Below, in pieces: positions 19,100 through 29,216 of a stretch of DNA of 64,000 nucleotides (position 1 is the first letter of the stretch; every line of letters begins with the position of its first letter). Origin of the DNA: Pseudoalteromonas sp. N1230-9 (GTDB lineage Bacteria; Pseudomonadota; Gammaproteobacteria; Enterobacterales; Alteromonadaceae); the NCBI RefSeq assembly GCF_032716425.1, contig NZ_CP090419.1, forward strand, positions 1,351,001 to 1,415,000. The letters are read 5' to 3'. The notes under the pieces are model-generated. The model worked only from the letters and a program-made list of their open reading frames with translations. It was not told the origin of the DNA and did no database searches. A program made the translations under genes and the position numbers.

Positions 19100-19176
19100 G
19101 GAGTGGTAGTTCAGTTGGTTAGAATACCGGCCTGTCACGCCGGGGGTCGCGGGTTCGAGTCCCGTCCACTCCGCCA
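19100..19176 (+). tRNA. tRNA-Asp(GTC), copy 7
   Basis: Identical to copy 1 over all 77 bases including CCA; the spacer before it is 50 bases. No clear terminator hairpin follows before the heptanucleotide array at 19246. Confidence 0.97.
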
Positions 19177-19245
19177 TTTGTTTTCCTCAAGCAGATGATT
19201 AAATAAATCTTTACGTTACACCTTACAATTTCCTTATACTGACAA

Positions 19246-19369
<124 letters not shown>

Positions 19370-19387
19370 ATCTATTTCTATGTTGCC

Positions 19388-19647
19388 GTGCTGTTAAGTG
19401 CGCTAGGTTGTGCCATGTTTTATTTAGGGCATCAAGAACAGCTATTCAATACAATGTTCTATGAGTACAAATCATATGATGTAGTGAAATGTGATGAACT
19501 GGATGGCATTTGTATAGTCATACTTCAAAAACACCTATTATCAAGCCCCATAAAGGCCATGTGTGGCTTGAGTTTATCGGTGTCTTATTGGTTGTAATTG
19601 GTGCTGGCCTCATCATATTTGAGAGTAAACTGACAAGACAGCATTAA
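19388..19647 (+). pseudogene. Frameshifted small membrane-protein remnant
   Basis: In frame 19388 (GTG) the sequence reads [20 protein letters not shown], a membrane segment and a soluble part ending at 19597. In the -1 frame the stretch from about 19520 to the stop at 19645-19647 reads KPHKGHVWLEFIGVLLVVIG, then AGLIIFESKLTRQH, which is a convincing second membrane segment with a charged end. A frameshift near 19480-19530 would join them into a two-pass protein of about 85-90 residues. No normal start is seen: the frame runs back into the CGTATCT array without ATG. I do not recognise the family. Confidence 0.5.
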
Positions 19648-19670
19648 TGTGTTGTAGAAGCTGACGCCTG

Positions 19671-20135
19671 TTAAATGGCGTCAGGTTCTCGGGGAATCAA
19701 ATGAGCAAACTGTTGCTGGTGGATCTGTTCATATAGGGTAGCTGCATAGCTTTGTGCATCATGTAAGCGGCGTGTGCTAATGTGCTTACGCAAATCGTTA
19801 AGTGCCGCTGTTGCTGGTTCATAGCCTTGGCTACTTGCCAGAGTTAACCATACTGCACCGTGAAAAACGCTATGGGGCACACCTTGCCCTTTAATAAAAA
19901 ATAGCCCCATATAAAATTGCGCTCTTTGATTCGCTGCCATCGCTGCAAGGCGCATCCATTTGGCTGCTAAAGGGGGCTGATCATTTTTTAAGTAATACAA
20001 AGCTTTATTTAGTACATTTTCAACAGAGTCTGTACTTTTTGCTGGCTCCCCACCAGTGTCTGGTTGGGTTATGAAGGCAAGTACATTATCGAGTTGTTGT
20101 TCTAAATCTAAGCCTACAGGTGTTTTATCAGACAT
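19671..20135 (-). CDS. Sel1-repeat-like protein
   Basis: The 154-residue soluble protein contains helical-pair repeats of the Sel1/TPR type: LAAKWMRLAAMAANQRAQFYMGLFFIKGQGVPHSVFHGAVWLTLASSQGYEPA, split over about residues 56-110, with the typical G-x-G-V-x(5)-A-x-x-W-x-x-A-A pattern. Such repeats mediate protein contacts. No signal peptide or partner is evident. It is a single gene divergent from the purine permease. Confidence 0.75.
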   Translation of the reverse strand: MSDKTPVGLDLEQQLDNVLAFITQPDTGGEPAKSTDSVENVLNKALYYLKNDQPPLAAKWMRLAAMAANQRAQFYMGLFFIKGQGVPHSVFHGAVWLTLASSQGYEPATAALNDLRKHISTRRLHDAQSYAATLYEQIHQQQFAHLIPREPDAI

Positions 20136-20256
20136 AGTTTAGTTATTTTCTTGAAATAAAAGACCTTATTAGTTTAGAACATTGCAAGGTAAAATGTCCT
20201 CTAATTAAGTTAAAATATGATAAAATTAGCCAATTAATCTTAACTTAAAGTTCAAC

Positions 20257-21549
20257 ATGTTCGACAGACTCTTCAAATTAAACGATAACGACACCACTAT
20301 TCGCCGCGAGACCATTGCGGGTATTACCACTTTCATCACCATGGTCTACATCGTATTTGTAAATCCTGCGATGTTAGCTGAAGCGGGTATGGATCAAGGT
20401 GCAGCCTTTGTTGCTACGTGTATTGCTGCTGCGATTGGCTGTTTTATTATGGGATTATGGGCTAATTATCCTTTAGCTCTTGCACCAGGGATGGGTCTGA
20501 ATGCATTTTTCACCTATGGTGTTGTGCTAGGAATGGGCTATAGCTGGCAAGCTGCGCTAGGTGCTGTTTTTATGTCAGGCTGTATTTTCCTGTTCTTAAG
20601 TTTATTCAAAGTCCGTGAGTGGATTATTGATGCGATTCCTTTAGTTTTAAAGCGTGCAATTGCAACGGGCATTGGGGCATTTTTAGCACTTATTGCTTTG
20701 AAGAATGCGGGCATTATCGTGGCAAGTCCTGCAACACTTGTACAGTTAGGGGATATAACGGCTCCAGGGCCTTTACTCGCTATTTTTAGCTTTTTTGTAA
20801 TTGCGGCTCTTTTATATCGCGATATGAAAAGCGGTGTACTTATCAGTATTTTATTAGTCACTGCCATTGCGTTAGGTTTAGATTTAGTTGAATACCAAGG
20901 TGTTATGTCTTTGCCTCCATCGATCGCACCGACCTTTATGCAACTTGATTTCGCCGCCGCGTTTGAAATATCAATGTTAACGGTTGTCTTTGCGTTTTTG
21001 TTTGTAGATTTGTTTGATACATCGGGCACGCTTGTCGCTGTAACGCAAAAAGCAGGCCTTGCCGATGAACATGGTAAAATGCCACGTTTAGGCCGCGCAT
21101 TAAGTGCAGATAGCACCGCAACTATTGCAGGCTCAATGCTAGGTACATCAACGACCACGTCTTATATTGAATCGGTTTCAGGTGTCTCTGTTGGTGGTCG
21201 TACGGGGTTAACTGCGGTTGTTGTGGGTATTTGCTTCTTATTAATGATGTTCTTCGCACCGCTTGCTGCGATGATCCCTGCCTATGCAACAGCAGGAGCG
21301 ATTTTATATGTTGCAGTGTTGATGATGCAAAATTTAAAGCTGGTTAATTGGGATGACATGACCGATGCGATCCCTGTCAGTGTTGTACTATTGATGACCC
21401 CATTAACTTTTTCTATCGCGCACGGTATTGCACTTGGTTTTATTTCGTATACTGCGGTGAAATTAGTATGTGGTAAAAAAGATGAGATCAGTGTGAGTGT
21501 ATGGATTTTGACTGCATTGTTTATTATTAAGTTTGCATTCTTATCATAA
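20257..21549 (+). CDS. NCS2-family purine (adenine/guanine/hypoxanthine) permease
   Basis: The 430-residue inner membrane transporter has the AzgA-type NCS2 signatures: RRETIAGITTFITMVYIVFVNP near the N terminus, the central ALAPGMGLNAFF motif and the later FLFVDLFDTSGTLVAV and GTSTTTSYIESVSGV segments that line the substrate site. It probably imports a purine base by proton symport. Length and motifs match the E. coli AdeP/GhxP group, but the exact base cannot be read from sequence. Confidence 0.9.
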   Translation: MFDRLFKLNDNDTTIRRETIAGITTFITMVYIVFVNPAMLAEAGMDQGAAFVATCIAAAIGCFIMGLWANYPLALAPGMGLNAFFTYGVVLGMGYSWQAALGAVFMSGCIFLFLSLFKVREWIIDAIPLVLKRAIATGIGAFLALIALKNAGIIVASPATLVQLGDITAPGPLLAIFSFFVIAALLYRDMKSGVLISILLVTAIALGLDLVEYQGVMSLPPSIAPTFMQLDFAAAFEISMLTVVFAFLFVDLFDTSGTLVAVTQKAGLADEHGKMPRLGRALSADSTATIAGSMLGTSTTTSYIESVSGVSVGGRTGLTAVVVGICFLLMMFFAPLAAMIPAYATAGAILYVAVLMMQNLKLVNWDDMTDAIPVSVVLLMTPLTFSIAHGIALGFISYTAVKLVCGKKDEISVSVWILTALFIIKFAFLS

Positions 21550-21572
21550 AGTAAGACTTAATACCCAAAAGC

Positions 21573-21606
21573 CCAAAGAAAAAGTGGCTTACCACTTTTT
21601 CTTTGG
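21573..21606. terminator. Bidirectional terminator with a 15-bp perfect stem, inside the end of a coding region
   Basis: CCAAAGAAAAAGTGG (21573-21587) pairs perfectly with CCACTTTTTCTTTGG (21592-21606) around CTTA. The stop codon of the minus-strand gene (21589-21591) is in the loop and its last codons (PKKKW) form the stem. The A/T-rich arms can terminate the permease transcript as well. Confidence 0.75.
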
Positions 21607-22347
21607 TGCAAACAAAACATCTAAATCGTCTTGCTCTTGTTCTGCTTTTTTCTTCAGTGACGTTGCATTTGACGCTTTTAATTCAGTGCTAATTGTTTCT
21701 AAATAACCTTCCACTTCATTACGCTTTGCATTTGTGTATTCGTCGCTGTAACTAATTGAAGAGAGCGTCGCAAGGGCTTTTTCGAAATATTGTCTTGCAG
21801 AGCCAATCATGTTCGCTGAACGAGCGGAAATTCCTCGTTTGATTTGACTCTCTACGTTAATTCTCAGTTGCAGCTTTTCGAGGCGTTTATCTTCTGCAAC
21901 AAATACTTGGCTATCAACTTTCCCTTTTCCATGCTCAGAGCGAAGTACAGAGCGTAATTTTTTTATACCTTGAATGAGTGATATTAGCTGTTTGTCATTA
22001 TCTGGTAGCACTAATGACTCTGAGTTATTTCCATCAATTGGTGCACTTAATCGTTCTTTAGATTCATTAAGGCGGTTTTTTAATTCTTTTGAGGTAGGTG
22101 ATAATTGCACCATTGATGCTAGAGCATCGTAGACTCGACGTTGAATAATACGCAAAAGATTTTCAGACATAGGAATATTTGTACTATTGATAAGTACATC
22201 TTCAGCTTCTTCAATAATCTTTTTTTGTTTGGCTAATTCTTTTCGGCGTTCAGCTTCTTGTTTTTCTTTATGCTGTTGAACCGCACTGACCCAAAGAGCA
22301 ATGACAATCAAAGCAACAATGAGCATAATGATGATAGAAACGATCAT
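21589..22347 (-). CDS. Membrane-anchored coiled-coil protein of unknown function
   Basis: The 252-residue protein has one N-terminal membrane helix (residues 2-24). A highly charged helical stretch follows (KEKQEAERRKELAKQKKI), then mostly helical sequence with coiled-coil character up to a short Asp/Lys-rich tail ending in APKKKW. No catalytic motif was seen. The start is followed directly by the membrane helix, so it is probably a type II-like inner membrane protein facing the cytoplasm. I do not recognise the family. Its 3' end is inside a strong terminator hairpin. Confidence 0.72.
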   Translation of the reverse strand: MIVSIIIMLIVALIVIALWVSAVQQHKEKQEAERRKELAKQKKIIEEAEDVLINSTNIPMSENLLRIIQRRVYDALASMVQLSPTSKELKNRLNESKERLSAPIDGNNSESLVLPDNDKQLISLIQGIKKLRSVLRSEHGKGKVDSQVFVAEDKRLEKLQLRINVESQIKRGISARSANMIGSARQYFEKALATLSSISYSDEYTNAKRNEVEGYLETISTELKASNATSLKKKAEQEQDDLDVLFAPKKKW

Positions 22348-23645
<1,298 letters not shown>

Positions 23646-23650
23646 ACAAT

Positions 23651-23676
23651 AAAAAAGCCGCTTTAGCGGCTTTTTT
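23651..23676. terminator. Bidirectional terminator between cysB and sdaA
   Basis: AAAAAAGCCGC (23651-23661) pairs with GCGGCTTTTTT (23666-23676) around TTTA, with T runs in both directions. It suits the convergent cysB and sdaA transcripts. Confidence 0.92.
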
Positions 23677-23688
23677 ATTGTGCTGAAA

Positions 23689-25065
23689 TTAACACTCGAT
23701 GATATTAACTGCTAAGCCACCGCGCGCGGTTTCTTTGTATTTTGTTTTCATATCATTACCTGTGTCGAGCATGGTTTTTATTACTTTATCTAGGGTTACT
23801 TTTTGCTCGCCAGAACCACGCATTGCAAGGCGTGATGCATTAATCGCTTTAATTGAACCCATTGCATTACGTTCAATACACGGCACTTGCACAAGGCCGC
23901 CAACAGGGTCACAGGTTAAACCTAGGTTGTGCTCCATACCGATTTCAGCGGCGTTTTCAACTTGAACAACGTTACCACCCATGATTTCAGTTAGTGCCCC
24001 CGCTGCCATTGAGCAAGCAACGCCCACTTCACCTTGGCAACCTACTTCAGCACCCGAAATTGACGCGTTCTTTTTATACAAAATACCAATGGCTGCTGCT
24101 GTTAATAAATAACGAGTCGCAATATCACGGTCTACTTCTTTGATGAAAGTGTGATAATACATTAATACTGCAGGTAAAATACCTGCAGCACCATTGGTTG
24201 GTGCGGTAACAACACGGCCGCCGGCAGCGTTCTCTTCGTTTACCGCAAGAGCAAATAAATCAACCCAATCCATCGCACGTAGTGGGTCATTGTTTACCTC
24301 AATATTTAATTTAAGGTGGAGGCTAGGTGCACGGCGTTTTACTTTTAAACCACCGGGTAAAATCCCTTCTGTGCGCATGCCACGTTCAATACAGGCTTTC
24401 ATTACTTGCCAAATATTAAATAGCTCATCTTTGATGTCTTTCTCGCTGCGCAGGGTTTTTTCGTTGTGCATCATAAGTGTTGATACACTAAACCCTGATT
24501 CACGACATAGCTCTAATAACTCTTTAGCTGTGTTAAACGGATAAGGTGCAGGGTTTTCCTCGCGTATTTCGAGTGCTTTTTGTTTTTCGTTCTCGAATTC
24601 TTCGTCAGTTACGATAAATCCGCCGCCGATTGAGTAATACACTTTACTGAATAGCTTTTCGCCATTTTGACTCGCAATGATTTCCATCGCATTTGAGTGC
24701 TTTGGTAGTGTTTTACGACGATGGAATACAATCGCACCTTGCTTAGGGAAATTGGCTTTATGGCTTTGGTTTAAGTAAATAACCTGTTCTTTTTCGATTT
24801 TTGCCAGAATATCGTCAACTAAATCAGCATCAATGGTTTCTGGATCATAGCCGGCAAGGCCTAAGATCACAGCTTTACCTGAGCCGTGACCAATTCCTGT
24901 TTGACCTAATGAGCCAAACAGCTCAACTTTAATATCGGTAACGTTTGCAAGTAAGTTTTTTTCTTCTAATTCGTTTACAAATAAACGCGAAGCGCGCATT
25001 GGGCCAACAGTGTGAGATGACGATGGGCCAATACCAATACTAAACATATCGAATGCACTGATCAT
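23689..25065 (-). CDS. sdaA: L-serine ammonia-lyase, iron-sulfur type
   Basis: The 458-residue single-chain serine dehydratase has an N-terminal beta domain ([19 protein letters not shown]) and a C-terminal alpha domain with 4Fe-4S cysteines in [20 protein letters not shown] and [14 protein letters not shown]. It deaminates L-serine to pyruvate and ammonia. Length equals E. coli SdaA (454). It is the third gene of the pabB-nudL-sdaA block, the same order as in E. coli, about 100 bases after nudL. Confidence 0.93.
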   Translation of the reverse strand: MISAFDMFSIGIGPSSSHTVGPMRASRLFVNELEEKNLLANVTDIKVELFGSLGQTGIGHGSGKAVILGLAGYDPETIDADLVDDILAKIEKEQVIYLNQSHKANFPKQGAIVFHRRKTLPKHSNAMEIIASQNGEKLFSKVYYSIGGGFIVTDEEFENEKQKALEIREENPAPYPFNTAKELLELCRESGFSVSTLMMHNEKTLRSEKDIKDELFNIWQVMKACIERGMRTEGILPGGLKVKRRAPSLHLKLNIEVNNDPLRAMDWVDLFALAVNEENAAGGRVVTAPTNGAAGILPAVLMYYHTFIKEVDRDIATRYLLTAAAIGILYKKNASISGAEVGCQGEVGVACSMAAGALTEIMGGNVVQVENAAEIGMEHNLGLTCDPVGGLVQVPCIERNAMGSIKAINASRLAMRGSGEQKVTLDKVIKTMLDTGNDMKTKYKETARGGLAVNIIEC

Positions 25066-25166
25066 AATTTGCTACTCATTTTCCTTTTAACGGCATACTA
25101 CCTGCCTTTGAACGGTGCCACATGATAACGTTTAAACGTGTCTGTGTAACCCTAAAAGCAGGATAA

Positions 25167-25745
25167 TTAAACTGGTAGGGCGAGCTGTTTGATAAAGTTA
25201 TTAATAATGTTGGCTGTTGCCCCCCACAGCAGACCGTGCGGAGTCATCAAGCCTTGCAACATAATGGTTTTACCATTTCGCTGAAAGGGGAGAGGTTGCC
25301 AGTTTTGTTGATTACTCAAATAAGACAAGGGCATTAAAAAACTGGCAGCAACTTCGTTAGGGTCCGCTTGCCATGTTGTGCCTTTGCTAAGCGTACAAAC
25401 AAAGGGCTCAATCGTGAAACCGGTTAAGGTCGCATATTGGTGCAACTTACCATGGACTGTCACTTGATGTTTGGCAATGCTGAGCTCTTCATTAAGCTCT
25501 CGAAGAGCTGTGTGCAGCAAAGATTCATCTTGCTCTTCATACTTACCTCCGGGCAGGCAAATCTCCCCAGGGTGATGAAGTAAATAACTTGGTCGCTTGC
25601 ACAGCAACAAATGCGCTTTGTCATTCACATCGAGCAGAGGCAGCATCACGGCACTGGCACGCTTTTCGGCATTAAAGCGAATGGTAGCAGGGCGTTCTGT
25701 GGTTTGACTTAAACTAAAACGGGCAATTAGGTGCTGACTATTCAA
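25167..25745 (-). CDS. nudL: Nudix hydrolase NudL (CoA pyrophosphatase type)
   Basis: The 192-residue protein has a Nudix box from about residue 67 (GGKYEEQDESLLHTALRELN then EEL), preceded by the CoA-specific LLCKRPSYLLHHPGEICLPG. It probably cleaves CoA or related nucleotides, as YeaB/NudL-type proteins do. It sits 17 bases after pabB and before sdaA on the minus strand, the E. coli order, so cotranscription is likely. Confidence 0.9.
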   Translation of the reverse strand: MNSQHLIARFSLSQTTERPATIRFNAEKRASAVMLPLLDVNDKAHLLLCKRPSYLLHHPGEICLPGGKYEEQDESLLHTALRELNEELSIAKHQVTVHGKLHQYATLTGFTIEPFVCTLSKGTTWQADPNEVAASFLMPLSYLSNQQNWQPLPFQRNGKTIMLQGLMTPHGLLWGATANIINNFIKQLALPV

Positions 25746-25762
25746 TGTTGTTACTTCAACTT

Positions 25763-27106
25763 TTACTTTAATAAAGGTAGTATTTTATTTACTTTATCGT
25801 AAGTCTCTTGGTACTCCAAGTCGACCTTTGAATCAGCCACAATGCCGCCGCCAGCCCAGCAATAGATTGCACCTTGATGACACACTAAAGTGCGAATTGT
25901 GATACTGGTATCCATGTTGCCACAAGCACTTAAATAGCCAATTGAGCCGCAGTACACACTACGGCGATGTGGTTCGAGCTCTTCAATAATTTCCATAGCA
26001 CGAATTTTCGGTGCTCCAGTAATTGAACCACCTGGGAAAGCCGCATGAATTTGGTCAATAGCATCTTTGCCATCCGCTAATTCTGCGCGCACAGTACTTA
26101 CTAAATGATGTACAGCTGGAAAGCTTTCAATGGCAAATAGCGAAGGTACTGTGACACTACCTGGACGAGCCACTTTGCCTAAATCGTTGCGCAGCAGATC
26201 AACAATCATGACATTTTCTGCGCGGTCTTTTTCAGATTGTTGTAAACGAGTTGCCTGCGCTTGGTCTTGTTCAGAGTCAGCCAAACGAGGGAGTGTGCCT
26301 TTAATTGGCTTGGTTTCTATTTGGCCCTGATTAATAGAAATAAAACGCTCAGGTGAGATAGATAAAATAGCGCCATCTGGGTGATTTATATAGCTTGAAA
26401 ACGGTGCTTTATTCGCTTCTCGGAGTTGTTTATATGCTTGCCATGTTGAACCTGAAAATTCAGCTTTAAAACGCTGCGCAAGGTTGATCTGATAACAGTC
26501 ACCACTTTTTAAATAAGCCTGAATTTTCTCGAACTTTTCGCTGTAGCTGGCTTTACTCATATTTGACTGCCAGTCGCTTTGTAGCACGAACTCTGCACTT
26601 GCTGGCGTTTCGTTTAGGTGCTGCTGGTATAGCGCTAAGCGATTTTGATTTGGCTGACAAACGTAAAACCAGCTTTGTTGTTGCTTATCGAAAATAAGGG
26701 CATCTGGATAAAGACCGACAGCCATTTGCGGCATGTTAATGTCGTTTTCGGCAGTATTTGGCATGGTTTCAATTACACGACCTAAGTCATAACCAAAATA
26801 ACCAAGCCAACCGCCCGTAAAAGGCAGATTGTTAGGGTTTGCTGTGTGATTAAATTCCTGAAGACCTGCTTTCATCAAACTAAAACAATCACTTAATTGC
26901 GCTTTGCCGTCGACAAAACACTGATTTTCGCGCACTTCTAATTGTTTTAATGGCGCAATAGCAATGATATCGAAGCGGCTATTTATATGCTCGCTATTAG
27001 CTGAATCGAGCAACACAGCATGGGGCAAATGAGCAAAATGACTAAATAGCGCGATACAATCACCGCTTAAATCTAATTTAATGCACAAATTTTCATCGTT
27101 TATCAT
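25763..27106 (-). CDS. pabB: Aminodeoxychorismate synthase component I
   Basis: The 447-residue chorismate-binding enzyme has family motifs GDCYQINLAQRF, ISPERFI, ETKPIKGT, SEKDRAENVMIVDLLRNDLG and FPGGSITGAPKIRAMEII. It turns chorismate and ammonia (from PabA) into aminodeoxychorismate for folate synthesis. The length matches E. coli PabB (453), and the PabB-type PIKGT lysine is present, as opposed to the TrpE pattern. First gene of the pabB-nudL-sdaA operon. Confidence 0.93.
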   Translation of the reverse strand: MINDENLCIKLDLSGDCIALFSHFAHLPHAVLLDSANSEHINSRFDIIAIAPLKQLEVRENQCFVDGKAQLSDCFSLMKAGLQEFNHTANPNNLPFTGGWLGYFGYDLGRVIETMPNTAENDINMPQMAVGLYPDALIFDKQQQSWFYVCQPNQNRLALYQQHLNETPASAEFVLQSDWQSNMSKASYSEKFEKIQAYLKSGDCYQINLAQRFKAEFSGSTWQAYKQLREANKAPFSSYINHPDGAILSISPERFISINQGQIETKPIKGTLPRLADSEQDQAQATRLQQSEKDRAENVMIVDLLRNDLGKVARPGSVTVPSLFAIESFPAVHHLVSTVRAELADGKDAIDQIHAAFPGGSITGAPKIRAMEIIEELEPHRRSVYCGSIGYLSACGNMDTSITIRTLVCHQGAIYCWAGGGIVADSKVDLEYQETYDKVNKILPLLK

Positions 27107-27215
27107 CTACATTGCCCTGAATAACTAGCCCGAAACGGGCGAGGAGGGTATCATAAGTTAAATTTGATTGGCAGCGTTATGATTTCCTTTATAGTGATGC
27201 CATGACTAACCCGTA

Positions 27216-27267
27216 GAGTAAATCTTCGTCACCGGTTTACTCAGGATCACGTACAGCGCTACGTGAT
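27216..27267 (+). promoter_or_regulatory. Two hairpins in the leader of the fumarase gene
   Basis: GAGTAAA (27216-27222) pairs with TTTACTC (27236-27242), and ATCACGTA (27246-27253) pairs perfectly with TACGTGAT (27260-27267) around CAGCGC. They end ten bases before the ribosome binding site AAGGA. They could be a regulator site or an RNA leader; no T run follows, so they are not a simple terminator. Confidence 0.45.
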
Positions 27268-27287
27268 AAAAACTTAAGGAACCCGTA

Positions 27288-28814
27288 ATGAGCACAATTC
27301 GTCAGCAAGACTTCATTGATAGCATTGAAGATGCATTGCAATACATTTCTTTTTATCACCCTCTCGATTTCGTACAAGCCTTAGAAAAAGCTTACAACAA
27401 AGAGCAAAGCAAAGCGGCAAAAGATGCCATTGCGCAAATTTTAATTAACTCTCGTATGTCTGCTGAAGGTAAACGTCCACTATGTCAAGATACAGGTATC
27501 ATTACCTGCTTCGTAAAAGTAGGTATGGATGTTAAGTGGGATAAAACAGACATGACTGTACAGCAAATGGTTGATGAAGGTACACGTCGCGCATACTTAA
27601 ACCCAGATAACCCGTTACGTGCATCAATTGTTGCAGACCCTGCTGGTACACGTAAAAACACCAAAGATAATACTCCATCAGTTGTTCATATCGACTTAGT
27701 GCCAGGCGCTGAAGTAGAAGTAATGGTGGCAGCGAAGGGCGGCGGCTCAGAAAATAAAACGAAAATGGTTATGCTTAACCCATCTGATGATGTGGCTGCA
27801 TGGGTTGAAAAAACATTACCAACGATGGGGGCGGGCTGGTGTCCACCTGGCATGCTAGGAATAGGTATTGGTGGTACTGCAGAAAAAGCTGCGGTACTTG
27901 CTAAAGAATCATTAATGGATCCGGTTGATATTCACGAGCTGATTGAGCGCGGCGCAGAAACAACTGAAGAAAAAATGCGTATCGATATCTTCGAACGTGC
28001 TAATAAGTTAGGTATTGGTGCTCAAGGTCTTGGTGGTTTAACAACCGTGGTTGATGTGAAAGTCAAAACGGCACCAACTCACGCAGCATCAAAACCAGTG
28101 GTAATGATCCCGAACTGTGCAGCCACTCGTCACGTACACTTCACGTTAGATGGTTCAGGCCCAGCTGATCTTAAAGCGCCTAAACTTGAAGATTGGCCAG
28201 AAGTTACGTTCGAAGTAGGTGAAGGTACACGTCGTGTTGACTTAAACACACTGACTAAAGAAGACACGCAAGAATGGAAGATGGGTGAAACGGTTCTTCT
28301 GTCTGGTACTATTTTAACGGGTCGTGATGCAGCACATAAACGCCTACAAGATATGATCCAATCAGGTGAAGGTTTACCTGAAGGCGTTGATTTTGATAAT
28401 AAGTTTATCTACTACGTTGGCCCTGTAGATGCAGTGGGTGATGAAGCGGTAGGTCCTGCTGGCCCTACAACCGCAACGCGTATGGATAAATTCACTGATA
28501 TGATGCTAGAAAAAACGGGCATCATCGGTATGATTGGTAAGGCTGAGCGTGGTCCTGCAACAGTTGAATCAATCAAAAACAATAAGTCTATTTACTTAAT
28601 GGCGGTAGGTGGTGCAGCTTACCTTGTATCTAAAGCAATCAAGAAAGCACGCGTTGTTGCATTCGAAGATTTAGGTATGGAAGCAATCTACGAGTTTGAA
28701 GTAGAAGATATGCCAGTAACGGTTGCTGTTGATAGTGAAGGTGCAAATGCGCATACGCAAGGCCCTGCTATTTGGAAAGCAAAAATCGAAGAACTTGATG
28801 GCAAATTAAAATAA
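27288..28814 (+). CDS. Class I (iron-sulfur) fumarate hydratase
   Basis: The 508-residue protein is a FumA/FumB-type hydratase: an alpha domain with cluster cysteines in RPLCQDTGI, GAGWCPPGMLGIGIGG and MIPNCAATRHVHF, then the beta domain (WKMGETVLLSGTILTGRDAAHKR) with GPVDAVGDEAVGPAGPTT. It interconverts fumarate and malate with a 4Fe-4S cluster. The single-chain form is slightly shorter than E. coli FumA (548). It is transcribed alone with its own terminator. Confidence 0.93.
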   Translation: MSTIRQQDFIDSIEDALQYISFYHPLDFVQALEKAYNKEQSKAAKDAIAQILINSRMSAEGKRPLCQDTGIITCFVKVGMDVKWDKTDMTVQQMVDEGTRRAYLNPDNPLRASIVADPAGTRKNTKDNTPSVVHIDLVPGAEVEVMVAAKGGGSENKTKMVMLNPSDDVAAWVEKTLPTMGAGWCPPGMLGIGIGGTAEKAAVLAKESLMDPVDIHELIERGAETTEEKMRIDIFERANKLGIGAQGLGGLTTVVDVKVKTAPTHAASKPVVMIPNCAATRHVHFTLDGSGPADLKAPKLEDWPEVTFEVGEGTRRVDLNTLTKEDTQEWKMGETVLLSGTILTGRDAAHKRLQDMIQSGEGLPEGVDFDNKFIYYVGPVDAVGDEAVGPAGPTTATRMDKFTDMMLEKTGIIGMIGKAERGPATVESIKNNKSIYLMAVGGAAYLVSKAIKKARVVAFEDLGMEAIYEFEVEDMPVTVAVDSEGANAHTQGPAIWKAKIEELDGKLK

Positions 28815-28835
28815 CCACCTTGCAATGCTTTTAAT

Positions 28836-28863
28836 AAAAACGGCGCACCTGCGCCGTTTTTTT
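28836..28863 (+). terminator. Rho-independent terminator of the fumarase gene
   Basis: AAAAACGGCGC (28836-28846) pairs with GCGCCGTTTTT around ACCT, followed by more T. Confidence 0.93.
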
Positions 28864-29216
28864 CAGCTCTGACCAGTCAGAATTCTTTTCTTTGAATACC
28901 TTTATAAAGCTGATGCTGCTAGGCTTTATAGGCACATTTTTCTTGTCACTTTTTCTTTACGCTATACTTTACCTTTACGTTCACGTAATAAAGTTGTTGA
29001 TGTAAATCGCTTGTTTTGAATTAATAATGCTTGTTATTTGCCTTGCTGGGTATATTTTTTCTATAAACTGTTGGTTGTTGAGTTGTTGTTTCAGTGTGAG
29101 AACTTTGCTTAGTTTTATCATCTCATTTAGTGGCAAGGGAGCATTCGAAGTGATAAAGTCTCGGCAATTTCAGCGCTCACACCCTTTGGGGTAAGAAAAT
29201 TTCGGAGTATTTAACT
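28864..29216. other. Intergenic region upstream of the leucine-type dehydrogenase
   Basis: About 350 bases with no coding sequence that I can support. A TATACT at 28963-28968 could be a -10 element but lacks a well-spaced -35. The start of the following gene is a GTG with GGAG nine bases upstream. Confidence 0.45.

Noticed and set aside
18421..19176. Regularly spaced identical repeats that could suggest a CRISPR array
   Set aside because: The repeats are 77 bases, fold as tRNA-Asp with CCA, and have spacers of variable length; no cas genes are present.
18616..19177. Several open frames over the tRNA array, on both strands, encoding repeated MAEWTGLEPATPG and VRIPACHAGG peptides
   Set aside because: They are translations of the tRNA-Asp sequence itself, a well-known false annotation. 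The cloverleaf, promoter and CCA explain the DNA fully.
20538..21158. 206-residue minus-strand frame inside the purine permease gene
   Set aside because: It is a mirror of the codon pattern of the permease, without domain or ribosome binding site.
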